NCBI GenBank assembly: GCA_910584265.1
Contig: CAJTZE010000020.1
Location: 1-56,804, forward strand
DNA: 56,804 nt
Origin: an uncultured Dorea sp.
Lineage (GTDB): Bacteria; Bacillota; Clostridia; Lachnospirales; Lachnospiraceae
Direction of reading: 5' to 3'
The first letter of the stretch is position 1, and each line of letters begins with the position of its first letter. The position numbers and the translations under genes were made by a program. Under the pieces are notes generated by a model. The model searched no databases. It was not told the DNA's origin and worked only from the letters and a program-made list of their open reading frames with translations. Below are positions 33,632 through 42,227 of the stretch, one piece after another.

Positions 33632-34486
33632 ATGAAAGTAATTCTTGCGGAGACGGCAGGCTTCTGTTTCGGGGTGAGAAGGGCTGTGGATACGGTATAC
33701 AGGCAGCTGGCTGAGCATCCGGGCAGAAAAATATATACCTATGGACCTATCATACATAATGCAGAGGTGATCAAGGATATGGAGGCAAGAGGCATCACAG
33801 TCCTTCAGGGAGAAGAGGAGCTTGAACAGGCAGGGGACGGGATCGTGATCATCCGTTCCCACGGAGTGCCGAAGCGGATTTGTGACAGGCTGGAGAGCCT
33901 TGGGATTCCTTATGTGGATGCTACCTGTCCTTATGTAAAGAAGATCCACCGGATAGCCATGGAGGAAGATGAGAAGGGACATGTTCTGGTAATTATTGGG
34001 AATGCCAGCCACCCGGAGGTGGAGGGCATCAAAGGCTGGGCAGGCAGGGAATCTGTTGTGGTTTCAACTGCGGAGGAAGCGGCAGGATTGGACCTGCCGG
34101 AGGGCGGCAAAGTATGTATTGTTGCACAGACGACATATAATTACAATAAATTCAAAGATTTAGTTGAAATTATTTCAAAAAAGGGTTATGATATAATTGT
34201 TTTAAATACGATTTGCAATGCTACAAAGGAGCGTCAGGAAGAGGCGGCGCGCATTGCAGACAGGGTGGATGCAATGATCGTCGTGGGAGACAGGCATAGC
34301 TCCAATACCCAGAAGCTATTTGAAATATGCAATCATGCATGTAACAATACGTACTATATACAGACACTTGGCGATTTGAATGTGAATCAATTAAGGTCCG
34401 TGGAAACAGTAGGTATTACAGCAGGGGCATCCACGCCCAATAAAATAATTGAGGAGGTTCAAAATTATGTCAGAATTAACTTTTGA
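33632..34486 (+). CDS. ispH: 4-hydroxy-3-methylbut-2-enyl diphosphate reductase
   Basis: Last step of the non-mevalonate isoprenoid pathway, a [4Fe-4S] enzyme making IPP and DMAPP. The 284-aa protein keeps all three cluster cysteines (GFCFGVRRAVD; DATCPYVKKIH; NTICNATKERQ) and the SHPEVEGIKGW His. GAGGAAAG precedes ATG 33632. Its last 20 bases overlap the rpsA start in a different frame. In several Clostridia these two proteins are fused; here they are separate but overlapping. Confidence 0.97.
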   Translation: MKVILAETAGFCFGVRRAVDTVYRQLAEHPGRKIYTYGPIIHNAEVIKDMEARGITVLQGEEELEQAGDGIVIIRSHGVPKRICDRLESLGIPYVDATCPYVKKIHRIAMEEDEKGHVLVIIGNASHPEVEGIKGWAGRESVVVSTAEEAAGLDLPEGGKVCIVAQTTYNYNKFKDLVEIISKKGYDIIVLNTICNATKERQEEAARIADRVDAMIVVGDRHSSNTQKLFEICNHACNNTYYIQTLGDLNVNQLRSVETVGITAGASTPNKIIEEVQNYVRINF

Positions 34487-35561
34487 ACAGATGTTAGAAG
34501 AGTCATTGAAGACGATACGCAATGGAGAGGTGGTAGACGGCACCGTCATCGATGTTAAGCCTGATGAGATTATTTTAAATATAGGTTATAAGGCTGACGG
34601 AATCATCACAAGAAGTGAATATACCAACGAGTCTAATGCTGATCTTACTACCATGGTATCTGTTGGAGACCCGATGACAGTAAAAGTTCTGAAGGTGAAT
34701 GACGGAGAAGGTCAGGTGTTATTGACTTACAAGAGACTGGTTGCCGAGAGAGGCAACGAGAGACTGAGGGAGGCTTTTGAGAATAAAGAGGTTTTGAAGG
34801 CTCCTGTTGCACAGATCCTCGGCGGCGGCTTGAGCGTCGTTGTAGATGAGGCGAGAGTATTTATCCCGGCAAGCCTTGTTTCAGATACATACGAGAAGGA
34901 TCTGAACAAGTATCAGGGACAGGAGATTGAATTTGTGATCAGTGAATTCAATCCGAGAAGAAACCGCGTGATCGGAGACAGAAGACAGCTTCTGGTTGCT
35001 GAGCGGGCGGAGAGACAGAGAGAGCTTTTCGCGAATCTCAATATTGGAGATACGGTGGAAGGCATTGTCAAAAATATTACGGATTTCGGCGCATTTATCG
35101 ATCTTGGCGGCGTTGACGGACTTCTGCATGTGTCTGAGATGTCATGGGGAAGGATTGAGAATCCAAAGAAGGTATTCCAGGTAGGCGAGAAGCTGAAGGT
35201 GCTGGTTAAGGATATCCGCGATACCAAAATTGCCCTCAGCCTGAAGTTCCCGGAGAGCAATCCATGGGCAAACGCTGCAGAGGACTATGCTGTGGGAACA
35301 GAGATTACAGGAAGGGTTGCCAGAATGACAGACTTTGGTGCTTTTGTAGAACTGGCACCGGGAGTAGATGCACTGCTTCATGTGTCCCAGATTTCACGTT
35401 CACATGTGGATAAGCCTTCTGATGTGCTGTCTGTAGGTCAGGAGATCACAGCGAAGATTGTGGATCTGAACGAGGCAGAGAAGAAGATCAGCTTGAGTAT
35501 TAAGGCTTTGGAGACGGTTGCGGCATCTGAGGATTACGACTCAGAGGATGAAGAGGCGTAA
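34467..35561 (+). CDS. rpsA: S1 RNA-binding-domain protein, ribosomal protein S1 homologue
   Basis: A 364-aa protein with four S1 domains: about 15-85, 100-170, 190-260 (GIVKNITDFGAFIDL) and 275-345 (GRVARMTDFGAFVELAPGVD). Gram-negative S1 has six. It binds mRNA and may assist translation of weak messages. ATG 34467 is preceded by GAGGAGG. The first 20 bases also code for the end of ispH in another frame. The acidic tail (SEDYDSEDEEA) is typical of clostridial S1. A possible terminator follows at 35642. Confidence 0.95.
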   Translation: MSELTFEQMLEESLKTIRNGEVVDGTVIDVKPDEIILNIGYKADGIITRSEYTNESNADLTTMVSVGDPMTVKVLKVNDGEGQVLLTYKRLVAERGNERLREAFENKEVLKAPVAQILGGGLSVVVDEARVFIPASLVSDTYEKDLNKYQGQEIEFVISEFNPRRNRVIGDRRQLLVAERAERQRELFANLNIGDTVEGIVKNITDFGAFIDLGGVDGLLHVSEMSWGRIENPKKVFQVGEKLKVLVKDIRDTKIALSLKFPESNPWANAAEDYAVGTEITGRVARMTDFGAFVELAPGVDALLHVSQISRSHVDKPSDVLSVGQEITAKIVDLNEAEKKISLSIKALETVAASEDYDSEDEEA

Positions 35562-35641
35562 GCTGTTTGATATCCGCGGAAGGGTAGTCTTCCGCCGGCA
35601 GATTTTCCGCATAGACAGGGTTATATAATAGTATAGTCAGT

Positions 35642-35673
35642 AAAGATAGGGGCAATGTTAAGTCTCTATCTTT
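35642..35673 (+). terminator. Probable terminator after rpsA
   Basis: Stem AAAGATAG (35642-35649) / CTATCTTT (35666-35673), extended by four inner pairs with G-U, loop of about 8 bases. The trailing tract is weak (CTGTGTTTG). The 277-base gap between rpsA and rnfC also holds the GTTAA-rich region described in findings. Confidence 0.55.
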
Positions 35674-35778
35674 CTGTGTTTGTTAAGACAAAAAATGTTA
35701 AATTAACAACAAAATCTGTTAAATAACCGACAATATGTTTCTCGAAATATACAATAAATTGTCTCTGATTATCTGGAT

Positions 35779-35807
35779 TGCCAGAGCATTTTCTTGTATA
35801 GTATAAG
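35779..35807 (+). promoter_or_regulatory. Possible promoter of the rnf operon
   Basis: TTGCCA (35779-35784), a 17-base spacer and TATAAG (35802-35807), 32 bases before the rnfC start. A second TATAGT overlaps at 35797. Moderate similarity to consensus only. Confidence 0.45.
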
Positions 35808-35838
35808 TATAGGATTTTAAGGAAGGAAGGGAAAAAGG

Positions 35839-37158
35839 ATGGCACTGTTAACATTTAAGGGTGGTATTCACCCGGATGACGGCAAGCGCCTGGCGAAGGA
35901 TGCGGCAATTGTTGATGTGAAGCCCAAGGGCGATCTGGTTTATCCGCTTTCTCAGCATATCGGAGCTCCGGCATCACCGATTGTTGCAAAGGGCGACCGG
36001 GTGCTTAGGGGCCAGAAGATAGCAGAAGCAGGCGGTTTTGTATCTGCGCCTGTTTATGCATCTGTGTCCGGCACTGTAAAAGCGATTGAACCGCATTTTA
36101 ATCCGACGGGTGCGAAGGTGAACTGCATCGTGGTCGAGAATGACGGTGAGTATGAAGAAGTAGAATATGCTCCTGTTAAGCCGTTAGAGGAGATGACCAA
36201 GGAGGAGATCTTAGGTGCAATTGGAGAGGCCGGAGTTGTCGGTATGGGCGGCGCAGGCTTTCCAACCAGAGTGAAGCTCTCACCTAAGGAACCGGAGAAG
36301 ATTGACTATATTATTGCAAACTGCGCGGAGTGTGAGCCTTATATTACTGCCGATTACCGTCGGATGATGGAGACACCGGAGCTTTTAGTGGGCGGCATGA
36401 AGGTGATTCTTTCTATATTTGATCATGCAAAGGGTATTTTCGGCGTAGAGGATAATAAGCCGGATTGTATTGAGAAGCTTAAGGAGCTTGTGAAGGACGA
36501 GCCGCGCATGGAGGTTATGGCGCTGAAGACCAAGTACCCGCAGGGTGCCGAGCGCCAGCTTATTTATGCGGCAACAGGACGGGCTATTAATTCTACCATG
36601 CTTCCTGCGGACGCAGGCTGTGTTGTAGATAATGTTGAGACCATGATCAATGTATATCAGGCGGTTGTAAAAGGGATGCCTTCTATCGAGCGTATTGTAA
36701 CCGTCAGCGGTGATGCAGTGAATAAGCCGGGGAATTTCAGAGCGCCTTTTGGAATGAACCAGATGGAGCTTGTGGAAGCAGCCGGAGGATTTAAGGAGGA
36801 GCCGGAGAAGGTGATTTCCGGCGGACCGATGATGGGATTTGCCATGTTTACGCTGGATGTTCCGGTGACAAAGACATCCTCATCGATTTTAAGCTTCTTA
36901 AAAGACCCGGTGAAGGGACTGGATGAGACGGCATGCATCAACTGCGGACGCTGTGTGGAGGCCTGTCCAAGCAGGATCATTCCCTCCAGGCTTGCAGATT
37001 ATGCACAGCACCATAATGACGCTGCATTTGAGAAGATGAACGGCATGGAGTGTGTGGAGTGCGGCTCCTGCAGCTATGTATGCCCTGCAAAGAGACCGCT
37101 GAAGCAGGCAATCGGTTCTATGAGAAAGATTGTTCTTGCGAACCGTAGAAAGAAATAA
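35839..37158 (+). CDS. rnfC: Rnf complex subunit C
   Basis: Peripheral subunit of the membrane ferredoxin:NAD+ oxidoreductase that pumps Na+ or H+; it binds NADH/FMN. The 439-aa protein has GMGGAGFPTRVKLSPKEPE, an FMN/NADH-binding segment, then two ferredoxin motifs near the C-terminus (CINCGRCVEACPSR and CVECGSCSYVCPAKRP). At 439 aa it is a normal clostridial RnfC. ATG 35839 follows AAGGAAGG. First of the order C-D-G-E-A-B seen in Acetobacterium and other clostridia. Confidence 0.97.
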   Translation: MALLTFKGGIHPDDGKRLAKDAAIVDVKPKGDLVYPLSQHIGAPASPIVAKGDRVLRGQKIAEAGGFVSAPVYASVSGTVKAIEPHFNPTGAKVNCIVVENDGEYEEVEYAPVKPLEEMTKEEILGAIGEAGVVGMGGAGFPTRVKLSPKEPEKIDYIIANCAECEPYITADYRRMMETPELLVGGMKVILSIFDHAKGIFGVEDNKPDCIEKLKELVKDEPRMEVMALKTKYPQGAERQLIYAATGRAINSTMLPADAGCVVDNVETMINVYQAVVKGMPSIERIVTVSGDAVNKPGNFRAPFGMNQMELVEAAGGFKEEPEKVISGGPMMGFAMFTLDVPVTKTSSSILSFLKDPVKGLDETACINCGRCVEACPSRIIPSRLADYAQHHNDAAFEKMNGMECVECGSCSYVCPAKRPLKQAIGSMRKIVLANRRKK

Positions 37159-37183
37159 CAAAGAGAGGAAGAGGTGAACAAAA

Positions 37184-38137
37184 GTGGAGAATAAGTTGAA
37201 TATTTCGTCTTCACCACATATACGTTCCAAGGTTACTTCCAGCAATATCATGCTCATGGTAACGATTGCTCTGTTGCCTGCATCTGCATTTGGAGTTTAT
37301 AACTTTGGAGTGAATGCGCTGCTGATGCTGATTATCACAACTGCAGCAGCGGTATTGACAGAATACATATATGAGAAGCTGATGCACAAGAAGATTACGA
37401 TCGGTGATTTTAGTGCGGTTGTAACAGGACTTTTGCTGGGGCTTAATATGCCGCCTACAGCGCCGCTGTGGATGGGAGCGCTGGGAAGCGTATTCGGCAT
37501 TCTGATTGTAAAGCAGCTGTTTGGAGGGCTTGGACAGAACTTTATGAACCCGGCACTGGGAGCAAGATGCTTTCTGCTGATTTCCTTTACCGGGCCGATG
37601 ACAAGATTTATCTATGACGGCGAGACCGGACCGACCCCCCTTGCATATATCAAGGAGGGCTCCATGTCAAGCATTAACTCCATGGATATGCTGATTGGAC
37701 GGATTCCGGGAACGATCGGAGAGACCTCTGTGCTTGCGATCATTATCGGAGCGATTTTCCTGATCCTAATGGGAATCATTGATCTTCGCATTCCGGGTAC
37801 ATACATTGTGACGTTTGCAGTTTTTGTTGGTATCTTCGGACAGTTTACGGCTGCGGATGTGGGTCTGTTTGATCCCCATTATATTACTGCGCAGCTCTGT
37901 GGCGGCGGCCTGATGCTGGGGGCATGGTTTATGGCCACCGACTATGTAACTTCGCCGATTACCAAACAGGGACAGATTGTATTTGGAATTTTGCTGGGTG
38001 TGCTTACCGGCCTGTTCCGCCTTTTCGGCGGCTCGGCAGAGGGCGTATCCTATGCAATTATCATCAGTAACCTCTTAGTTCCGCATATTGAGAGGCTTAC
38101 TCTTCCAAAACCATTCGGTAAAGGAGGAGAGAAATAA
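37184..38137 (+). CDS. rnfD: Rnf complex subunit D
   Basis: Membrane subunit of 317 aa carrying covalently bound FMN. Thr151 in GETGPTPLA is in the position of the flavinylated Thr of RnfD/NqrB proteins. About eight to ten hydrophobic segments are visible, with FATDYVTSP-like MATDYVTSP near the end. The start is GTG 37184 with GAGGTG upstream. It overlaps rnfG by one base. The ApbE enzyme that attaches the FMN is encoded nearby on the other strand. Confidence 0.96.
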   Translation: MENKLNISSSPHIRSKVTSSNIMLMVTIALLPASAFGVYNFGVNALLMLIITTAAAVLTEYIYEKLMHKKITIGDFSAVVTGLLLGLNMPPTAPLWMGALGSVFGILIVKQLFGGLGQNFMNPALGARCFLLISFTGPMTRFIYDGETGPTPLAYIKEGSMSSINSMDMLIGRIPGTIGETSVLAIIIGAIFLILMGIIDLRIPGTYIVTFAVFVGIFGQFTAADVGLFDPHYITAQLCGGGLMLGAWFMATDYVTSPITKQGQIVFGILLGVLTGLFRLFGGSAEGVSYAIIISNLLVPHIERLTLPKPFGKGGEK

Positions 38138-38718
38138 TGAATAAAATAGTAAAAAATGCAGCAATTCTTACTGCGATCACATTAGTTTCCGGTCTGCTTC
38201 TGGGACTGGTATATGAGATTACAAAGGAGCCGATCGCGCAGGCTCAGGATGCTTCTAAGAAGGAAGCGTGGCAGCAGGTATTTCCGGAGGCTTCCCTGGA
38301 TGATTTTGAAGTAATGGACGTGAATGCAGATGCAGCGGCAGCAACAGCAGACGGGCTTGGTGTTCTTGCAACGGTGGATGAGGTCTGCTCTGTGGGCGAT
38401 ATGGGTTATGTGGTTACCGTAACGGACAGCGAAGGCTACGGCGGAGATATCCAGATCACGGTCGGTATTACCAGCGACGGAACGGTAAACGGTATTTCAA
38501 TTCTGGATATCAGCGAGACGGCAGGACTCGGCATGCGTGCCACAGAGCCTGAGTTTTATAGCCAGTATGAGGGTAAGCAGACAGAGAAATTTGCTGTATC
38601 TAAGGATGGCGGCGAGGGTGAGCCGATTGATGCTCTAAGCGGCGCCACCATCACATCAAGAGCGGTTACCGGCGCTGTAAACACTGCACTTGCATACTTT
38701 AACAGTGAATTATTATAA
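38137..38718 (+). CDS. rnfG: Rnf complex subunit G
   Basis: A 193-aa subunit with one N-terminal membrane helix (residues about 8-27) and an extracytoplasmic FMN-binding domain. The flavinylation motif is DALSGATITSRAV, with Thr173 expected to carry FMN. GLGMRATEPEF is the other domain hallmark. ATG 38137 overlaps the rnfD stop (TAATG). Confidence 0.96.
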   Translation: MNKIVKNAAILTAITLVSGLLLGLVYEITKEPIAQAQDASKKEAWQQVFPEASLDDFEVMDVNADAAAATADGLGVLATVDEVCSVGDMGYVVTVTDSEGYGGDIQITVGITSDGTVNGISILDISETAGLGMRATEPEFYSQYEGKQTEKFAVSKDGGEGEPIDALSGATITSRAVTGAVNTALAYFNSELL

Positions 38719-38731
38719 GGAGGTAGTGAAG

Positions 38732-39457
38732 ATGAATGGATGTACTGAAAGAGTATATAATGGTTTAATAAAAGAAAATCCTACCTTCGTGCTGATGCTG
38801 GGCATGTGTCCGACCCTTGCGGTTACGACCTCTGCTATTAACGGTCTGGGTATGGGACTTTCCACGACGGTGGTACTTGTACTTTCCAATATGCTGATTT
38901 CCATGCTGCGTAAGATTATTCCGGACTCTGTCCGTGTTCCGGCATTTATCGTAGTCGTAGCATCCTTTGTAACGATCGTACAGTTTCTTATGGAAGGATT
39001 TGTTCCAAGCCTGTATGCTTCGCTTGGTATCTATATCCCGCTGATCGTAGTTAACTGTATCATTTTGGGACGTGCGGAATCCTACGCATCCAAGAACCCG
39101 GTGGTTCTGTCTATCTTTGACGGTATCGGCATGGGGCTTGGATTTACGGTGGGCTTAACTGCGATCGGTATTGTACGTGAGATCATTGGCTCCGGTAAGA
39201 TTTTCGGAACGCAGATCCTTCCCCTTGCAGATGAAGCGGCAGGGAAGGCAGGATATACCCCGATCACCATATTTATTCTGGCGCCGGGAGCATTCCTGGT
39301 ACTGGCAGGGCTTACCGCGCTGCAGAATAAGGTGAAGAATAACATGGCGAAGAAGGGCAAGAAGGTGCCGGAGAGCGCTTCCTGTGCAGATGGCTGTGCT
39401 TCCTGCACTAACAGCGCATGCGGCGGAAAAGTATTTCCAGCCGGAAATGAAGAGTAG
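38732..39457 (+). CDS. rnfE: Rnf complex subunit E, with Cys-rich tail
   Basis: A 241-aa membrane subunit with about six helices. It begins MNGCTERVYNGLIKENPTFV and keeps MCPTLAVTTS and the NCIILGRAESYAS region, whose cysteines bind an Fe cluster in RnfE/NqrD. The last 30 residues add an unusual tail (SCADGCASCTNSACGG) with four closely spaced Cys, which typical RnfE proteins lack as far as I recall. GGAGG precedes ATG 38732. Confidence 0.95.
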   Translation: MNGCTERVYNGLIKENPTFVLMLGMCPTLAVTTSAINGLGMGLSTTVVLVLSNMLISMLRKIIPDSVRVPAFIVVVASFVTIVQFLMEGFVPSLYASLGIYIPLIVVNCIILGRAESYASKNPVVLSIFDGIGMGLGFTVGLTAIGIVREIIGSGKIFGTQILPLADEAAGKAGYTPITIFILAPGAFLVLAGLTALQNKVKNNMAKKGKKVPESASCADGCASCTNSACGGKVFPAGNEE

Positions 39458-39470
39458 GAGGAGTACATAG

Positions 39471-40061
39471 ATGAAAGAATTATTGATTATTGCAATCGGA
39501 TCTGCCCTTGTAAATAACGTTGTACTCAGCCAGTTCCTTGGAATCTGTCCGTTTCTGGGTGTTTCTAAGAAAGTAGAAACTGCCGCAGGCATGGGCGGCG
39601 CAGTTGTATTCGTTATTACACTGGCATCATTTGTAACAGGTATTATTAACAAATTTATCCTGGCCAATGAGGCGATCATGGATGGAAAGCTTGTGTACCT
39701 GCAGACAATCGTATTTATTCTGGTTATTGCCTGTCTGGTGCAGTTTGTAGAGATGTTTTTGAAGAAATCCATGCCGTCCCTCTATCAGGCTCTCGGTGTA
39801 TATCTTCCGCTGATCACTACAAACTGCGCGGTACTCGGCGTTGCGATCACCAATGTTCAGAAGTCTTATAGTATTCTGGAGGGCGTGATTAATGGAGTAG
39901 GAACTTCAGTGGGATTTTTGATCGCCATTGTGATTTTGGCTGGTATCCGTGAGAAGATGGAATATAATGATATTAGTGAATCCTTTCAGGGAACTCCGAT
40001 CGTGCTGATCACATCGGCGCTGATGGCGATTGCGTTCTTTGGATTCTCAGGATTGATCTAA
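39471..40061 (+). CDS. rnfA: Rnf complex subunit A
   Basis: A 196-aa protein with six hydrophobic helices, homologous to RnfE/NqrE. NNVVLSQFLGICPFLGVSKK near the N-terminus and TTNCAVLGVAITNV near residue 120 carry the two conserved Cys of the family. RnfA and RnfE form the inverted membrane pair holding an Fe centre. GGAGGAG precedes ATG 39471. Confidence 0.97.
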   Translation: MKELLIIAIGSALVNNVVLSQFLGICPFLGVSKKVETAAGMGGAVVFVITLASFVTGIINKFILANEAIMDGKLVYLQTIVFILVIACLVQFVEMFLKKSMPSLYQALGVYLPLITTNCAVLGVAITNVQKSYSILEGVINGVGTSVGFLIAIVILAGIREKMEYNDISESFQGTPIVLITSALMAIAFFGFSGLI

Positions 40062-40074
40062 GGAGGAGCAGACT

Positions 40075-40869
40075 ATGATAACAGGTATTATTATTGCGGC
40101 GGTAATCGTCGGTGGAACCGGTTTATTCATTGGTGTATTCCTTGGATTTGCCGGAAAGAAATTTGCAGTTGAGGTTGATGAGCGGGAAGAAGCGATTACA
40201 GGTGTTCTTCCAGGCAACAACTGTGGCGGCTGCGGCTATGCAGGCTGTTCCGGCCTTGCCGCTGCAATCGTAAAAGGCGAAGCAGAGATCGGCGCCTGCC
40301 CGGTGGGAGGAGCTCCGGTGGCTGCAAAGATAGGAGAGATTATGGGTCAGGAGGCTGGTGAGCAGGTACATCAGGTTGCATATGTGAAATGTGCAGGCAC
40401 CTGTGACAAGGCAAAATCTGACTATGAATATCACGGGCTGAGTGACTGTATTATGATCAACATGATGCAGAATGGAGGACCAAAGTCCTGTAATTATGGA
40501 TGTCTCGGAGAAGGCTCCTGTGTACAGGCATGTCCGTTTGATGCCATCCATATTGTAAATGGCGTGGCAGTGGTGGATAAGGATGCATGTAAGGCCTGCG
40601 GTAAATGTATTGCCGTATGTCCGAAGCATCTGATCGAGCTGGTACCATACGAGCAGAAGCATCTGGTACAGTGCAGCTCTCAGGATAAAGGTAAGGATGT
40701 AATGGCAGCATGTGCCGTTGGATGTATAGGTTGTAGAATGTGTGTAAAGGTGTGCGAGAACGAAGCAGTTTCCGTAGACAATAACATTGCACATATCGAT
40801 CCCTCAAAATGTACAAACTGTGGAGCGTGCGCTGAAAAATGTCCCAAGAAAATTATCCAGATTCAATAA
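40075..40869 (+). CDS. rnfB: Rnf complex subunit B (polyferredoxin)
   Basis: Electron entry subunit of 264 aa, taking electrons from reduced ferredoxin. An N-terminal membrane helix is followed by the NCGGCGYAGCSGLAAAIV...CPVGG cluster motif, then ferredoxin-like CX2CX2CX3C groups including CLGEGSCVQACPFD, CKACGKCIAVCPK, CIGCRMCVKVCEN and CTNCGACAEKCPK. This fits the multi-cluster clostridial RnfB. Last gene of the operon; AGGAGGAG precedes the ATG. Confidence 0.97.
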   Translation: MITGIIIAAVIVGGTGLFIGVFLGFAGKKFAVEVDEREEAITGVLPGNNCGGCGYAGCSGLAAAIVKGEAEIGACPVGGAPVAAKIGEIMGQEAGEQVHQVAYVKCAGTCDKAKSDYEYHGLSDCIMINMMQNGGPKSCNYGCLGEGSCVQACPFDAIHIVNGVAVVDKDACKACGKCIAVCPKHLIELVPYEQKHLVQCSSQDKGKDVMAACAVGCIGCRMCVKVCENEAVSVDNNIAHIDPSKCTNCGACAEKCPKKIIQIQ

Positions 40870-40912
40870 ATTTCACCGCCTCCTCAACGAACTCGTAAAC
40901 AAGGTGATTTTT

Positions 40913-41395
40913 ATGAGGATTGATTTCAGACATTACATCGAAAAGGTTAGACGGGAAATTATAAGGGATGCAGTTTTCTGCGTTCGGGCGGTAATGTGGG
41001 TAGCTGCAGTTGCAGCCGCCCATATTATCGTTTTGCGGCATTTTTTATACAGCTTATGTCCCATGGTGCTTATGACAGGACTTCCCTGTCCGGCCTGCGG
41101 TATGACAAGGGCAGGAGTATTGATCCTGACAGGACATTTTGCCGCAGCCTGGAAGCTGCAGCCTTTTATCTATATTCTTGGACTATTTGTGCTTGCGGCA
41201 GGAATATGGCGGTATCTTCTCCTGAAAAATTCCACAGGCTGGATGAAGAAGTGCCTGATGGTTATTCTGCTGTGCATGATAGCTTTTTATATTTACCGGA
41301 TGGTGCGTTATTATCCTGACGTGCCTCCTATGACCTACTATCCATACAACTTATTTTACCGTCTGCGGTGTTTGTTCCGGACAATTGTATTTTGA
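40913..41395 (+). CDS. DUF2752 membrane protein
   Basis: A 160-aa protein with about four hydrophobic helices and the DUF2752 motif CPACGMTRA near residue 58. The N-terminal 25 residues are charged (RHYIEKVRREIIRDA). ATG 40913 has AAGGTG 7 bases upstream; the longer frame to 40787 overlaps rnfB and is rejected. It lies 43 bases after rnfB and may be co-transcribed. Function unknown. Confidence 0.75.
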   Translation: MRIDFRHYIEKVRREIIRDAVFCVRAVMWVAAVAAAHIIVLRHFLYSLCPMVLMTGLPCPACGMTRAGVLILTGHFAAAWKLQPFIYILGLFVLAAGIWRYLLLKNSTGWMKKCLMVILLCMIAFYIYRMVRYYPDVPPMTYYPYNLFYRLRCLFRTIVF

Positions 41396-41458
41396 CACAA
41401 ATTATGGTATGATAAAAAAGAGATTCGGTCAGAATTTGCATTGAGGAGGAAGGAACAG

Positions 41459-42160
41459 ATGGATAATCAATTTTCAAATATACCAGACGGTATGCCGGAC
41501 GGCCAGATACCAGAGCCGGATATTTTTAAAGAACAGCCGCAGGCAGAGCCGGCAGCTTCTGAGGATACAGAGGGGAAGAGCCGGGGAGCGGCAGTTTCTC
41601 TTAGTAAAGAGGGAACCGGAGCAGACCAGGACGGCGGTTATGGGCAGAGCACAGATACAGCTCCTAATATGAGCGGGTCTGCAGGTACAGGCGGATATTC
41701 TTATGGGGCGCCGGATAAAAGCCGGAATAATAACCCATATCAGAGCCAGAATAATAATCCGTATCAGAATCCGTATAATCAGAATGGAACGTTTTATGGA
41801 AATGGACAGCCGCAATCCGGTTATAGCGGGAATCATAATCCAGGGTATCAGTCAAATTATATCGGTGTTCCAAATGCAGGGTATCAGCCGAATAATGCGA
41901 ACAGCCCCAATTCTTTGTATAATGGGATGGATACCAGCCCCATGTCGATGGGGGACTGGCTGCTTACGCTGTTTGTCTGTATGATTCCCTGTGCAGGAAT
42001 CGTTTTGTCCATTATATGGGCTTTTGGAAAGCATGGGAATGTGAACCGGAGGAATTTCTGCAGGGCACAGCTTATTATCGTAGGCGTGGTGATTGCACTG
42101 TATATTATTGTGGTGATCATTATGGGCGTAACTATGGCAGGTGCACTGAGCACATATTAA
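41459..42160 (+). CDS. Membrane protein with Asn/Gln/Tyr/Pro-rich N-terminus
   Basis: A 233-aa protein. The first 160 residues are low-complexity and rich in Asn, Gln, Gly, Pro and Tyr, with repeated NNNPYQ and YQ-containing units, and probably disordered. The last 75 residues have two hydrophobic helices (WLLTLFVCMIPCAGIVLSIIWAF and LIIVGVVIALYIIVVIIMG) separated by a basic loop (KHGNVNRRNFCRAQ). Such layouts occur in Firmicutes membrane proteins of unknown role. ATG 41459 follows GGAGGAAGG; the 18-base extension is not used. Confidence 0.75.
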   Translation: MDNQFSNIPDGMPDGQIPEPDIFKEQPQAEPAASEDTEGKSRGAAVSLSKEGTGADQDGGYGQSTDTAPNMSGSAGTGGYSYGAPDKSRNNNPYQSQNNNPYQNPYNQNGTFYGNGQPQSGYSGNHNPGYQSNYIGVPNAGYQPNNANSPNSLYNGMDTSPMSMGDWLLTLFVCMIPCAGIVLSIIWAFGKHGNVNRRNFCRAQLIIVGVVIALYIIVVIIMGVTMAGALSTY

Positions 42161-42181
42161 TAAAATAATAAATAACAGATA

Positions 42182-42215
42182 AAAGGGTCTGGCACCGCGG
42201 GATGCCGGACCCTTT
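42182..42215. terminator. Bidirectional terminator between convergent genes
   Basis: A 13-base stem (AAAGGGTCTGGCA with TGCCGGACCCTTT) around an 8-base loop, between the + gene ending at 42160 and apbE ending at 42228 on the - strand. A-rich and T-rich sides suit both directions. Confidence 0.85.
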
Positions 42216-42227
42216 CGCTGTCTTATG

